From contig NZ_FMVC01000005.1 of NCBI RefSeq assembly GCF_900101855.1, forward strand, positions 1-64,000: a stretch of 64,000 nucleotides of DNA, written 5' to 3'. The position numbers and the translations under genes are program-made. Under the pieces are notes generated by a model, which was given only the letters and a program-made list of their open reading frames with translations, did no database searches and was not told where the DNA came from. How positions within the stretch are numbered: the stretch's first letter is position 1; the number at the start of each line of letters is the position of its first letter. Shown here in pieces: positions 27,823 to 37,067 of this stretch. Origin of the DNA: Flavobacterium anhuiense (GTDB taxonomy: Bacteria > Bacteroidota > Bacteroidia > Flavobacteriales > Flavobacteriaceae).

Positions 27823-27840
27823 GGGTACAGAAGGGTACAG
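27823..27840. repeat. GGGTACAG direct repeat upstream of the tra operon
   Basis: GGGTACAG at 27823-27830 and 27833-27840, 10 bases apart (one helical turn). In reverse complement it resembles the paired TTGTACC repeats near the integrase (42352-42369, 42547-42564). It could be a regulator-binding site for the tra promoter. The rest of 27580-27952 holds only the terminator described above. Confidence 0.5.
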
Positions 27841-27952
27841 CAAAAAGTTGTACTTGTAGCAGGTCTTATCTAATTGTTCCTTTGTCTGGCAATAAAATCA
27901 GAATGCTTATTCTGATTTTTGGACAGATGTTTAATGATTAAATAGAACAGTT

Positions 27953-28396
27953 ATGCTTGCAGATGTTTCATGGGGCGTTTATATGACCGCAGTTATTGTT
28001 TTTCTTTTCTTTTGGTATGGATTTCTGATATTCCGTTATTATTCTAAGAATCCTAAGTCTATTTTCAAAGGCGGTTTTCTGTTCAGATCTTCTGCTGAAA
28101 AGCAAGCTGGAAGAGCTGGCACATTTTCGGAATACAAAGAATCTTTCAGCACGCTTGAAGATGCTGAAGAATTATATGATAAGATTTTAGGAGCATTTAC
28201 CGAAAGTGATGCTCGAGGCATTTCAAAAACGGAATTTGAAAATTATCTGCGGTTCATCCTTTCTGAATATCCCTTCGTAAAACAGTCCGGTCTTCGCGAA
28301 AAAATCAATTCGCTTGCGATTGCAGAAAGTGCAAAATACCCCGAATTTGTTTTGAGCAGTTCGGAGATGGACAGTCTGTGGGAAGAGCAGCAGTAA
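27953..28396 (+). CDS. Small membrane protein at the head of the tra operon
   Basis: A 147-residue protein with one N-terminal membrane helix (about 8-28, VYMTAVIVFLFFWYGFLIF) and a polar cytoplasmic part rich in Ser/Glu (LEDAEELYDKIL...). I do not recognise the family. It lies 130 bases before TraE, where CTnDOT-type operons carry small TraA-TraD genes. The position makes a conjugation accessory role likely, but there is no motif to confirm it. Confidence 0.6.
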   Translation: MLADVSWGVYMTAVIVFLFFWYGFLIFRYYSKNPKSIFKGGFLFRSSAEKQAGRAGTFSEYKESFSTLEDAEELYDKILGAFTESDARGISKTEFENYLRFILSEYPFVKQSGLREKINSLAIAESAKYPEFVLSSSEMDSLWEEQQ

Positions 28397-28526
28397 AAAA
28401 TAGGCAGAGAAATTTCCCCTGTTCGCTCTAGTGCGGTATGGCAGTTTGTGACAAGGAAATAGAGGCTGTAACAGCGGCATTTCTCTGCTTTTATTTCAAG
28501 TGATGGTTTAATTTAAATGATAGGTG

Positions 28527-28865
28527 ATGAAAAGATGGAATTGGAAATTGAAATCGTTTTGGAGAAGGGTGAAGAGATTGAATGGCTCGCTATTGGTGCT
28601 GCTGTTTTTCAGCGCCGTAGCGTACAGCCAAGACGGAGTGGCGGGTATCAACGAAGCCAATCAGAAGGTGCGCAGCTATTTTGATGCGGGCACCGAACTG
28701 ATGTACGCCGTAGGAGCCATACTGGGGCTGATAGGAGCAGTTAAAGTCTATCAGAAATGGAATGCCGGAGATCCCGATACGGGGAAAGTGGCCGCAGCCT
28801 GGTTTGGCAGCTGCGTATTTCTGGTGGTGGTGGCAACGGTCATTAAATCCTTTTTCGGAGTCTGA
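28527..28865 (+). CDS. traE: Conjugative transposon protein TraE (DUF4134)
   Basis: A 112-residue VirB2-like small membrane protein. A signal-type helix (about 20-36) is followed by GVAGINEANQKVRSYFDAGTELMYAVGAILGLIGAVKVYQKW and a second helix VAAAWFGSCVFLVVVATVIKSFF, the DUF4134 pattern. It probably forms pilus-like or channel subunits. I start at ATG 28527 because the codon at 28524 is GTG. The stop overlaps the TraF start (TGATGG), so translation is coupled. Confidence 0.9.
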   Translation: MKRWNWKLKSFWRRVKRLNGSLLVLLFFSAVAYSQDGVAGINEANQKVRSYFDAGTELMYAVGAILGLIGAVKVYQKWNAGDPDTGKVAAAWFGSCVFLVVVATVIKSFFGV

Positions 28866-29179
28866 TGGCAAACAGCGTTTACAGCATCAATAAGGGTATT
28901 AATCAAAGCATTGAATTCAAGGGATTGAAGGCGCAGTATATCTGGTATTTAGGCGGCGGAGTGGTAGCGCTTATGATCCTGTTTGCCATTATGTATATCA
29001 TCGGCATTCCTTCTCTGGTCTGTGTGGGTTTTATCGGATGCTGTGGAGGTCTGCTTGTTTTTAATATCTACAGGATGAGCAATACTTACGGCGAACATGG
29101 CATGATGAAAGCCATTGCTTCCAGACAGCTTCCAAAATGCATTAAAGTTTACAGCAGAGCGGTTTTTGTAAAGATATAG
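28865..29179 (+). CDS. traF: Conjugative transposon protein TraF (DUF4133)
   Basis: A 104-residue VirB3-like protein with two adjacent membrane helices (about 28-48 and 51-70) and a basic C terminus. The N terminus (SINKGINQSIEFKGLKAQYIWYLGGG) is the DUF4133 signature. It sits between TraE and the TraG ATPase, which is the standard order for VirB2-VirB3-VirB4 equivalents. Confidence 0.92.
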   Translation: MANSVYSINKGINQSIEFKGLKAQYIWYLGGGVVALMILFAIMYIIGIPSLVCVGFIGCCGGLLVFNIYRMSNTYGEHGMMKAIASRQLPKCIKVYSRAVFVKI

Positions 29180-29212
29180 TCGTAAGACGTTAATTGTGAT
29201 AATGAAAGGGGG

Positions 29213-31684
29213 ATGGAGAAGAGGATAGAAGAAATGCTGCCTATTATGGCAGTGGAGCACAACTGCATAGTGTCCAAACAGGGAGATGTTACAATAGTTT
29301 TTAAAGCAGAACTGCCTGAAATTTTTACACTGTCAGATCAGGAGTATGAGGCTTTCCACCAATCATGGATAAAGGCGATCAAGGTGCTGCCGAAGTTCTG
29401 TGTTTTTCATAAACAGGACTGGTTTTTAGAAAGTGCTTATAAAGCTGATTTTTCAAGTGAAGACAGCAGTTTTCTAACCAGAAGCAGCGAGCGTTTCTTT
29501 AATGAAAGGCCTTTTCTGGATCATTCCTGCTACATTATGCTGACCAAAAAACCAGCGGGAAGAAGAAATTCAACCTCATTATTTTCTAATCTGCTCAGGA
29601 GTTCTATAGTTCCGGAAGAAACTCTAAAACCGCAGCTGCTTCAGGATTTTATAGATGCCTGCGGCCAGTTTAAGAGGATTATGGAAGACAGCGGATTTGT
29701 CTCCCTTACCCGTCTGCAGAATGATTCGCTTGCAAGCGGAAGCAGAAGCATCGGGCTGGTGGAGAAGTACTGCTTTTTAGCCGAACAGGGTGACTCCTTT
29801 GTCTTTTCGGATATCAGGTTTGATGAGGGACTGCAGGTCGGGGACAAGCACTGCCAGTTATTTACGTTAGGCGATGCGGCAGACCTGCCGGCTTTGTGCG
29901 GCTCGCGGATCAATTATGACCGCTATTCGACTGATAAGACCAAGTTCAGCGTTGGTTTTGCATCGACGCTTGGCCAGCTTTTATCGTGCAGCCATATCTA
30001 TAATCAGTATCTGTTCATTGAAGACGCGAAGAAAACCATCCAAAAGCTGGAGGGCAAAAGGCTCCGCCTGCAGTCGCTGTCGGCCTACAGCAGGGAGAAT
30101 ATGATTGCAAGGGATGCGACCAATGACTTTCTCAATGAAGCCATATCCCAGCAGAGGCTTCCGGTGAAGGCGCATTTTAATGTGCTGGCCTGGAGTGCTG
30201 TTAAAGAGGAGCTGAAGGACATTAAAAACAAGGTGTCTTCGGCGCTGGCGCAGATGGATGTGGCAGCCAAGCAGGAAACGGTTGGAGCCGCGCAGATTTA
30301 TTGGGCAGGCATGCCTGGAAATGCCGCAGATTTTCCAATGAATGACACCTTTGACACTTTTACGGAACAGGCGGTATGTTTTCTGAATATGGAAACGGGA
30401 TATAAGTCTTCGCTAAGTCCCTGCGGTATTAGGCTGGGCGACAGGCTGACAGGAAAGCCGGTTCATGTCGATATCAGCGATGAGCCAGTTAAAATGGGAA
30501 TCTGCACCAACCGCAATAAGTTTATTTTGGGGCCTTCTGGCAGCGGCAAGTCATTTTTTACCAATCATATGGTAAGAAGCTATTACGAGCAGGGAACGCA
30601 TATCGTGCTGGTGGATGTCGGGCACAGCTACAAAGGGCTCTGCGATATGGTAGGAGGCTATTATTTCACCTATGACGAGAATAACCCGATCCGCTTTAAT
30701 CCCTTTTACATTTCAGAGGGAGACAGTCTGGATACGGAGAAAAAAGAGAGCATTAAAACACTGCTTTTGGCACTCTGGAAAAAAGACGATGAAACCTTCA
30801 ATAGAAGCGAGTATGTGGCGCTTTCCAATGCATTGCAGCTGTATTATGAGAAGCTGGATGCTGAGCCTTCTGTCTTTCCCTGCTTTAACAGCTTTTATGA
30901 GTTTTTGAAGGATGATTTTGTTTCAATACTGGAGAGCGATAAGGTAAAAGAAAAAGACTTTGATGCGGATAATTTTCTCTATGTGCTGCGCCCCTATTAC
31001 AAAGGCGGGGAGTTTGATTACCTGCTCAATGCCACAGAAAATCTCAATCTCTTAAAAGAAAGGTTAATAGTCTTTGAATTGGATAATATCAAAGACCATC
31101 CGATTCTTTTTCCGGTGGTGACGATCATTATAATGGAAGTGTTTATCAATAAGATGAGAAAACTCAAGGGAATCCGTAAAATGATCCTGATTGAAGAGGC
31201 ATGGAAAGCGCTGATGAAGGAGGGTTTTGCGGAGTACATAAAGTATCTTTTTAAGACTGTTCGCAAGTTTTTCGGTGAAGCAATTGTGGTAACCCAGGAG
31301 GTTGAAGATATCATTTCCTCGCCTGTGGTAAAACAGGCCATCATCAACAACAGCGACTGCAAGATCCTGCTGGACCAGAGCAAATATCAGAATAAGTTTG
31401 GCCAGATTCAGGAGCTGCTGGGACTTACAGAGAAGGAAAAGGCACTTGTTCTGTCCGTAAATAAGGCCAATGATCCAGCCAGAAAATATAAAGAAGTGTT
31501 TATTTCTCTGGGAGGGATGCTCTCAAAAGTCTACCGAACAGAAGTTTCGCTGGAGGAATATTTAGCCTATACGACAGAGGAAAGCGAGAAAGTGAAAATG
31601 AATGCCTATGCCAAGAAGTTTGGCGGGGATATCAGGAAAGGAATAGCCGCAATGGCTCAGGATATGAAAAATGGAATCAAATGA
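29213..31684 (+). CDS. traG: TraG, VirB4-like conjugation ATPase
   Basis: An 823-residue ATPase that should energise assembly of the transfer channel. The N-terminal 400 residues form the VirB4-type domain. Walker A is LGPSGSGKSFF (about 438-448) and Walker B lies in KMILIEEAWKAL (about 656). Conserved late segments include FGEAIVVTQEVEDI and SDCKILLDQSKYQN. The start ATG at 29213 follows a strong GGGGG Shine-like purine stretch. This is the VirB4 homologue; it is distinct from a VirD4 coupling protein, which I do not find for this element. Confidence 0.95.
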   Translation: MEKRIEEMLPIMAVEHNCIVSKQGDVTIVFKAELPEIFTLSDQEYEAFHQSWIKAIKVLPKFCVFHKQDWFLESAYKADFSSEDSSFLTRSSERFFNERPFLDHSCYIMLTKKPAGRRNSTSLFSNLLRSSIVPEETLKPQLLQDFIDACGQFKRIMEDSGFVSLTRLQNDSLASGSRSIGLVEKYCFLAEQGDSFVFSDIRFDEGLQVGDKHCQLFTLGDAADLPALCGSRINYDRYSTDKTKFSVGFASTLGQLLSCSHIYNQYLFIEDAKKTIQKLEGKRLRLQSLSAYSRENMIARDATNDFLNEAISQQRLPVKAHFNVLAWSAVKEELKDIKNKVSSALAQMDVAAKQETVGAAQIYWAGMPGNAADFPMNDTFDTFTEQAVCFLNMETGYKSSLSPCGIRLGDRLTGKPVHVDISDEPVKMGICTNRNKFILGPSGSGKSFFTNHMVRSYYEQGTHIVLVDVGHSYKGLCDMVGGYYFTYDENNPIRFNPFYISEGDSLDTEKKESIKTLLLALWKKDDETFNRSEYVALSNALQLYYEKLDAEPSVFPCFNSFYEFLKDDFVSILESDKVKEKDFDADNFLYVLRPYYKGGEFDYLLNATENLNLLKERLIVFELDNIKDHPILFPVVTIIIMEVFINKMRKLKGIRKMILIEEAWKALMKEGFAEYIKYLFKTVRKFFGEAIVVTQEVEDIISSPVVKQAIINNSDCKILLDQSKYQNKFGQIQELLGLTEKEKALVLSVNKANDPARKYKEVFISLGGMLSKVYRTEVSLEEYLAYTTEESEKVKMNAYAKKFGGDIRKGIAAMAQDMKNGIK

Positions 31685-31693
31685 AAAGGAAAA

Positions 31694-32377
31694 ATGAAAA
31701 AGAAATTAATTATCAGTCTGGTCTGCCTGCTTTTGGTAAGCACATCGGCAAGACCTGCCGAGAAAACCATGGCGCTGCCGATACTGGAAATTGTAAAAGC
31801 AGTCACCAAGAAGGTAATCAGAGCAATCGATCTTAGAATCCAGAGACTGCAGAATAAGACGATCTGGCTTCAGAACGCACAGAAGCAGGCGGAAAATGTC
31901 CTATCCAAATTAAAGCTGGATGAGATCTCGGACTGGACCCAGAAACAGAAAGATCTTTATAAAGGCTACTATGAAGAGCTGGCAAAAGTAAAGTCAATTA
32001 TCACCCACTATCAGAGGATAAAAGAAATTGCCAAAAAGCAGACACAGCTTGTTCAGGAATATGAAAGAGCCTGGAATCTCTTCAAGCAGGATACCCATTT
32101 TAAAGACAGCGAAATCCAGTATATGGATCGGGTTTACACTGGAATACTGGAGGAAAGTGTGAAGAATATCGACCAGATTTTTTTGATTCTGGATTCTTTT
32201 ACCACCCAAATGAGCGATCTCAAACGTCTTGAAATCATCAATAAGGCTGCCGATCAGATTGATCTAAACTACGATGACCTTACCATGTTTAACCGGCAGA
32301 ACATACTGCTGAGCCTGCAGAGGGCCAAAACAGAAGCAGATGTAAACCAAGTGAAACAATTTTACGGAATTCCATAA
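31694..32377 (+). CDS. traI: TraI-like conjugal transfer protein (first of three)
   Basis: A 227-residue exported, helical protein. A signal peptide (about 1-25) is followed by long amphipathic helices (IQRLQNKTIWLQNAQKQAENVLSKL) and ends with INLDYDDL-like and LLSLQRAKTEADVNQVKQFYGIP sequence. The C-terminal QRAK...FYG pattern is shared with the next two genes and with TraI/DUF4141 proteins. VirB5-like pilus-tip or periplasmic functions have been suggested for such proteins. The start is 9 bases after TraG. Confidence 0.75.
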   Translation: MKKKLIISLVCLLLVSTSARPAEKTMALPILEIVKAVTKKVIRAIDLRIQRLQNKTIWLQNAQKQAENVLSKLKLDEISDWTQKQKDLYKGYYEELAKVKSIITHYQRIKEIAKKQTQLVQEYERAWNLFKQDTHFKDSEIQYMDRVYTGILEESVKNIDQIFLILDSFTTQMSDLKRLEIINKAADQIDLNYDDLTMFNRQNILLSLQRAKTEADVNQVKQFYGIP

Positions 32378-32390
32378 TCCAATAAAAAAT

Positions 32391-33005
32391 ATGAAAAAGA
32401 TAACTGCAATTCTAATAGTATTCTGTGTTTTTAGCCATAGTATGATTGGGCAGGCAAAGCAGAGAAAGGAACTTTTGCTGCAGATAGCGGCGCTGCGGGT
32501 TTATATAGACTATGCAAAAAAAGGATATTCAGCGGCACCAAAGGGACTGAATTTTATCGGGGATGCGAGAAAAGGCGAAGTCAGCCTGCATGGAGATTAT
32601 TTTTCGTCGCTTTTAAAGATCAATCCAAAGGTCAGGAATTATTATAAAACAGCTGAGATTATTTCCATGCAGCTTAAAATAATGAAACTCTGCCGAAAGA
32701 CTCTGGCAGAGCTTCAGACTGCTGATCTGTTTCATGGAAGCGAGCTGGATTATATAGAGAGGTCTTTTGGGAAGCTGCTTCAGAGCTGCAGCCAGACTCT
32801 CGATGAGCTGCTTGCTGTTACAGCCGATGCAGAGCTGGCACTAAAGGATGACCAGAGGATTGAGCGCATTGATCTGCTGCACAAAACCATGCTGGAGGAT
32901 TATAATTTCTGCCTTTCGTTCAGCAGTGAAGCCAGACTGCTGTCGATTTCAAAATCTGCAGATAGAAAGGATTATAAGGATGCAAATGAATTGTACGGAT
33001 TTTAA
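32391..33005 (+). CDS. TraI-like paralogue (second of three)
   Basis: A 204-residue protein with a signal peptide ending near SMIGQA. The body is helical: YAKKGYSAAPKGLNFIGDARKGEVSLHGDYFSSLL and SELDYIERSFGKLLQSCSQTLDELLAV. It has the same overall layout as the third gene (GYELLSGGYKTVKDMTEGNFSLHKTF, ELNYFEKVYGNLLNQSLRNLDEL), so the two are clear paralogues. Proteins like this are often annotated TerB-like in flavobacterial ICEs. The gap to the previous gene is 13 bases. Confidence 0.75.
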   Translation: MKKITAILIVFCVFSHSMIGQAKQRKELLLQIAALRVYIDYAKKGYSAAPKGLNFIGDARKGEVSLHGDYFSSLLKINPKVRNYYKTAEIISMQLKIMKLCRKTLAELQTADLFHGSELDYIERSFGKLLQSCSQTLDELLAVTADAELALKDDQRIERIDLLHKTMLEDYNFCLSFSSEARLLSISKSADRKDYKDANELYGF

Positions 33006-33013
33006 AATAAGCG

Positions 33014-33652
33014 ATGATGAAAAAGATACTAATGTTTATGGCAGTTATCTGCATCTTTCTGATTCCTGGCCATTCAAGAGGGCAGTCAGCAGAAATCCAG
33101 CAGCTGATTTTAAATATTGAAAAGCTTTCCCAGTTCAAGAAAATTCTCAGTGACATGAAAAAGGGATATGAGCTGCTTTCCGGAGGATACAAAACGGTTA
33201 AGGATATGACTGAAGGAAACTTCAGCCTTCATAAAACCTTTCTGGACGCGCTGATGCAGGTAAGTCCTGCGGTAAAGAAGTATAAAAGGGTGGGAGAGAT
33301 AGTGGATTATCAGATTTCAATAGTTAGGGAAAGCCGCAGCGGAATGAACCGATTTATAAAAAGCGGGAATTTCAGCGGACCCGAACTGAATTATTTTGAG
33401 AAAGTTTACGGAAATCTGCTTAACCAGAGCCTTCGAAATCTCGATGAGCTAACGATGGTCATAACCGCTGATAAGCTGAGAATGTCCGATGACGATAGGC
33501 TAAAGGCCGTTGACGGTATATATGAGCAGATGCAGGATAAGCTTCTTTTTATAAGAAATTTTAATGCATCATCCAATGTGCTGGCTCTTCAGAGAGCGAA
33601 GGAGAAAAATGATGCTGACGCTTCAAGAGCATTACACGTATTTAAAGACTAA
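33014..33652 (+). CDS. TraI-like paralogue (third of three)
   Basis: A 212-residue protein with signal peptide MMKKILMFMAVICIFLIPGHSRG. It has the closest match of the three to the canonical TraI (DUF4141) layout: helical core, KVYGNLLNQSLRNLDELTMVI, SDDDRLKAVDGIYEQM and a C-terminal LALQRAKEKNDADASRALHVF. It lies 8 bases after the second paralogue and 3 before TraJ. The start could be either of two adjacent ATGs (33014 or 33017). Confidence 0.78.
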   Translation: MMKKILMFMAVICIFLIPGHSRGQSAEIQQLILNIEKLSQFKKILSDMKKGYELLSGGYKTVKDMTEGNFSLHKTFLDALMQVSPAVKKYKRVGEIVDYQISIVRESRSGMNRFIKSGNFSGPELNYFEKVYGNLLNQSLRNLDELTMVITADKLRMSDDDRLKAVDGIYEQMQDKLLFIRNFNASSNVLALQRAKEKNDADASRALHVFKD

Positions 33653-33655
33653 ACA

Positions 33656-34858
33656 ATGACGATATTTTTGAATAAAAAAGCAGCGTCTGTGGTTCTTATG
33701 GTATTGCTCTTTCCGTTGCCGATCTTGGCACAGGGACTTGGTGATGATATGAGCAGCCTTCATGGTGTTTTAGACCGGCTTTATGATGAAATGATGCCCT
33801 TGTGTTCTAATCTGATTGCAGTAGGGCAGGGAATAGCAGGATTTGGATCGATATGGTACATTGCTTCAAGAGTCTGGAGGCATATCGCCAGTGCAGAGCC
33901 TATTGATTTTTATCCGCTCTTCCGTCCCTTTGCAATAGGATTCTGCATTATGATTTTTCCCTCGGTTCTGGCACTTATCAATGGCGTTATGAAACCGACT
34001 GTAACAGCCACCGCCGCTATGGTTACAGGCTCCAACAATGCGGTTGCAGTGCTTTTGAAAGAGAAGGAAAAAGCGATAAAAGAAACAGATCCATGGAAGA
34101 TGTATGTCGGTGCGGCAGGAACGGGAGACCGGGACAGATGGTATAAATATACGCATGACGGAGCCGATCCTTCGGATGAGAGCATGCTGGCGGGCATAGG
34201 AAACGATGTAAAGTTTGCTATGGAGAAAGCCTCTTACAGCTTTAGAAATTCTGTAAAGGAATGGTTGAGCGAGATTTTGAGGGTATTGTTTGAAGCGGCG
34301 GCTTTATGCATCGACACCCTTCGGACTTTCCAGCTGGTGGTGCTATCCATTTTAGGGCCGCTGGTATTTGGAATAGCGGTATTTGACGGTTTCCAGCATA
34401 CGCTCACGGTCTGGCTCGCGCGGTACATCAATATCTATCTCTGGCTTCCGGTTGCCAATATTTTCGGAAGCATCATCGGCAAGATCCAGGAGCTCATGCT
34501 CAAACTCGATCTGTCTCAGGTGCAGTCCTCGGGAGACACTTTTTTCAGCAGGACCGATACCGCCTATCTGATCTTTATGGTGATCGGCATTATCGGGTAC
34601 TTCACGGTGCCATCGGTAGCCAACTATATCGTGCATGCTGCGGGTGGAGGAGCCTTGGGGCAGAAGGTGACCAGCCTGTTCAGCAGCTCGGCATCTTTAG
34701 CGGCAGGAGGCGCATCACAGGGAGCGGGGATGGCGCTGGATGCTATGGGGAATGCGGCAGGAAGGATGGCTCAGAGCATGTCCTCTTCTGCAGCGAACTC
34801 GCCCTACTTTGAAGAGAAGGGAAATTACAATCGCGACAGGCTTAAAGGGAATTCCTGA
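33656..34858 (+). CDS. traJ: TraJ, VirB6-like conjugation channel protein
   Basis: A 400-residue polytopic membrane protein. A signal-like helix is followed by several membrane segments (about 50-70, 82-108, 200-240, 248-275 and 300-330). Landmarks shared with the copy at the right end of the window are FQLVVLSILGPLVFGIAVFDGFQHTLTVWLARYINIYLWLPVANIF and AYLIFMVIGIIGYFTVPSVANYI. The C-terminal 70 residues are Gly/Ala/Ser-rich and probably flexible. It forms part of the inner-membrane channel. Confidence 0.93.
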   Translation: MTIFLNKKAASVVLMVLLFPLPILAQGLGDDMSSLHGVLDRLYDEMMPLCSNLIAVGQGIAGFGSIWYIASRVWRHIASAEPIDFYPLFRPFAIGFCIMIFPSVLALINGVMKPTVTATAAMVTGSNNAVAVLLKEKEKAIKETDPWKMYVGAAGTGDRDRWYKYTHDGADPSDESMLAGIGNDVKFAMEKASYSFRNSVKEWLSEILRVLFEAAALCIDTLRTFQLVVLSILGPLVFGIAVFDGFQHTLTVWLARYINIYLWLPVANIFGSIIGKIQELMLKLDLSQVQSSGDTFFSRTDTAYLIFMVIGIIGYFTVPSVANYIVHAAGGGALGQKVTSLFSSSASLAAGGASQGAGMALDAMGNAAGRMAQSMSSSAANSPYFEEKGNYNRDRLKGNS

Positions 34859-34882
34859 TAAAATTCAAAAACAATATAAATC

Positions 34883-35503
34883 ATGTTTGCCAAAATGAAA
34901 AACATCGATACCGCTTTCCGCTATGTGAGGGGATTCACCATGCTGGTGATTGCCGGCTGTGTGGCGATCTGCTGCTATGCGCTTTACACAAGCCATCAGT
35001 CCGTGGCACTGATGCAGGATAAGGTCTATATACTGGCCAACGGCAAAGCTTTGGAAGCTTATGCTTCGGAAAGAAAAGATAATATTGCTGTGGAGGCAAG
35101 GGACCATGTGAAAACCTTCCACAGATTTTTCTTTACGCTTGATCCCGATGATAAGGTCATAAAAACCAACATTACAAAAGCGCTTTATCTGGCAGACGAC
35201 AGTGCAAAACGCATTCATGATGACCTGAAGGAAAATAATTTTTATTCGGGCATTATATCGGGAAATATCAGCCAGACCATCCAGATTGACAGTGTGAGCA
35301 TCGATATCCGTGAATATCCCTACCGTTTCAGGTGTTATGCCAGACAGAACATTATCCGCACTACAAGCATTCTGAAAAGAAGCCTGCTGACGGAAGGTGC
35401 CCTTCGAAACGTTTCGAGAAGCGATAACAATCCGCACGGGTTTCTTATTGAGCGGTTTAATACAATCGATAACAGGGATTTATCAGCTGAAGCCAGAAAA
35501 TGA
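34883..35503 (+). CDS. traK: TraK, conjugative transposon protein
   Basis: A 206-residue VirB8-like protein with one N-terminal membrane helix (about 15-38, FTMLVIAGCVAICCYALYT) and a periplasmic part. Landmarks are VEARDHVKTFHRFFFTLDPDD and NPHGFLIERFNTIDNRDL, found in very similar form in the second copy (62579-63202). It bridges channel components in the inner membrane. It is 24 bases downstream of TraJ. Confidence 0.92.
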   Translation: MFAKMKNIDTAFRYVRGFTMLVIAGCVAICCYALYTSHQSVALMQDKVYILANGKALEAYASERKDNIAVEARDHVKTFHRFFFTLDPDDKVIKTNITKALYLADDSAKRIHDDLKENNFYSGIISGNISQTIQIDSVSIDIREYPYRFRCYARQNIIRTTSILKRSLLTEGALRNVSRSDNNPHGFLIERFNTIDNRDLSAEARK

Positions 35504-35510
35504 AATTCAT

Positions 35511-37055
35511 ATGAAATCTTTATTTGAAAAACGCACTGAGCCTGTGGTTTATCACAAGTTTTATCTGCTGGCGCAGAAAAGATGGGCTGAAAAAATGAAG
35601 GAATTCACGGATGGCCTATCAAAAAGAAAACTAATCTGGGCATTGGTCTTATTTACGATTTTGACATCAGGAATTCTGATCTATAATCTATACAGATCAT
35701 TTTATAAAGAAGCGGAAGTTTCAACAGCTTCTGCAATTAAGACAATCAACTTAAAAAATAAAACTATGGAAGAGAAAACAGTACCGCTAAAGGAGTCTAA
35801 AAAGAGAAAGATGCTTTTAATGCTTCCTCTTATAACGCTTCCATTTCTAACATTCTTATTCTATTCCCTGGGAGGAGGACAAGCGGAAGCTAAAACAGCA
35901 GAGAATGGGCAAAAGAAGGGTTTTAATTTTAATCTGCCTCTGCCTAAATTTAAAGAAGACTCAGCACTTGACAAGATGAGCTATTACGATCAGGCGGCAG
36001 CTGATTCAATAAAACTGCGCGAACAGATAAAGAAAGATCCTAATTATTTTGATGATAAAGCCTCTGAAGATAAGGCTAATTCTTTTTCCGCAGATGATTT
36101 TGAATCCCGAATTCTTCCAAAAAACAGATCGGCTTTCCATTCGCAGTCTTTTCAGGACCGCAATGAACAGAAAGTTTATGAGAAGCTTAGGGCTCTCGAA
36201 AAAGCAATCAGCCAGCCTGCTGCTTCGAGTTACGGTCAGGACATGCGGGAGTTTGAAAATTACGGCTCGTCCAAAGGAGAATCGGAGGATATTAAAAAGC
36301 TAGAAGGATTGATGTCAGCCCTGAATGCTCCTGCTGAAGCTGATCCCGAGCTGCAGCAGCTTGGAGGCATGCTGGAGAATATTCTGGATATCCAGCATCC
36401 GAAGCGTGTGCAGGAAAGGCTTAAACAGTCCTCTGACAGTAAAAAAGGAAAAATATATTCCGTACTGAAAAAAACGGAAGAGAACAGCATAAGCTCACTA
36501 GAGCGGAATGCCGATTCGCCGAGCTTATTAAAAACAAATGCATTTTATTCTCTGGACGAAGAACAGCCTTCTGAAGCGATGCAGAATGCTATTGGAGCGG
36601 TTATTCATCAGACGCAGACCCTTGTGAATGGATCGGTGGTTAAATTAAGGCTGTCGCATGATATTTTCCTGCAGGGAACAGTGATACCGAAGAATGCTTT
36701 TCTGTACGGAACCGCAGCTTTAAAAGGAGAAAGGCTCGAGGTAAAGATCGCCAGCATCCAGTACAGCAATTCCCTATTTCCGGTGGAGCTTGCCGTTTAT
36801 GATATGGATGGCATTGAAGGCATCTATATTCCCGGAGCGGTTAATAGGGATGTTGCCAAAGCATCCGCGGACCGTTCCATCCAGACTCTAGGCCTTACAG
36901 GCGTTTCGGATTCTTGGGGAGCGCAGGCAGCGGGAATGGGAATCGAGGCGGCCAAAAGTTTGATGGGCAAAAAAGTAAAGCTCATAAAAGCGGTGGTGAA
37001 GGCAGGGTATCAGGTTTTGCTGTATGACGAAAAACAAAAGAATGTAAAACCTTAA
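35511..37055 (+). CDS. traM: TraL-TraM fusion protein
   Basis: A 514-residue reading frame that joins two proteins separate in the second element. Residues 1-85 match TraL (basic N terminus, one membrane helix about 41-60, short tail). Met86 (35766) opens the TraM part: MEEKTVPLKESKKRK, a membrane helix (about 101-120), a Pro/Asp/Ser-rich linker, then the periplasmic domain with SVVKLRLSHDIFLQGTVIPKNAFLYG and GIEGIYIPGAV. TraM is the VirB10-like scaffold. No stop codon separates the parts. I start at ATG 35511, since the longer frame overlaps traK. Met86 may still serve as an internal start. Confidence 0.8.
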   Translation: MKSLFEKRTEPVVYHKFYLLAQKRWAEKMKEFTDGLSKRKLIWALVLFTILTSGILIYNLYRSFYKEAEVSTASAIKTINLKNKTMEEKTVPLKESKKRKMLLMLPLITLPFLTFLFYSLGGGQAEAKTAENGQKKGFNFNLPLPKFKEDSALDKMSYYDQAAADSIKLREQIKKDPNYFDDKASEDKANSFSADDFESRILPKNRSAFHSQSFQDRNEQKVYEKLRALEKAISQPAASSYGQDMREFENYGSSKGESEDIKKLEGLMSALNAPAEADPELQQLGGMLENILDIQHPKRVQERLKQSSDSKKGKIYSVLKKTEENSISSLERNADSPSLLKTNAFYSLDEEQPSEAMQNAIGAVIHQTQTLVNGSVVKLRLSHDIFLQGTVIPKNAFLYGTAALKGERLEVKIASIQYSNSLFPVELAVYDMDGIEGIYIPGAVNRDVAKASADRSIQTLGLTGVSDSWGAQAAGMGIEAAKSLMGKKVKLIKAVVKAGYQVLLYDEKQKNVKP

Positions 37056-37067
37056 AAGACAAAAAAT

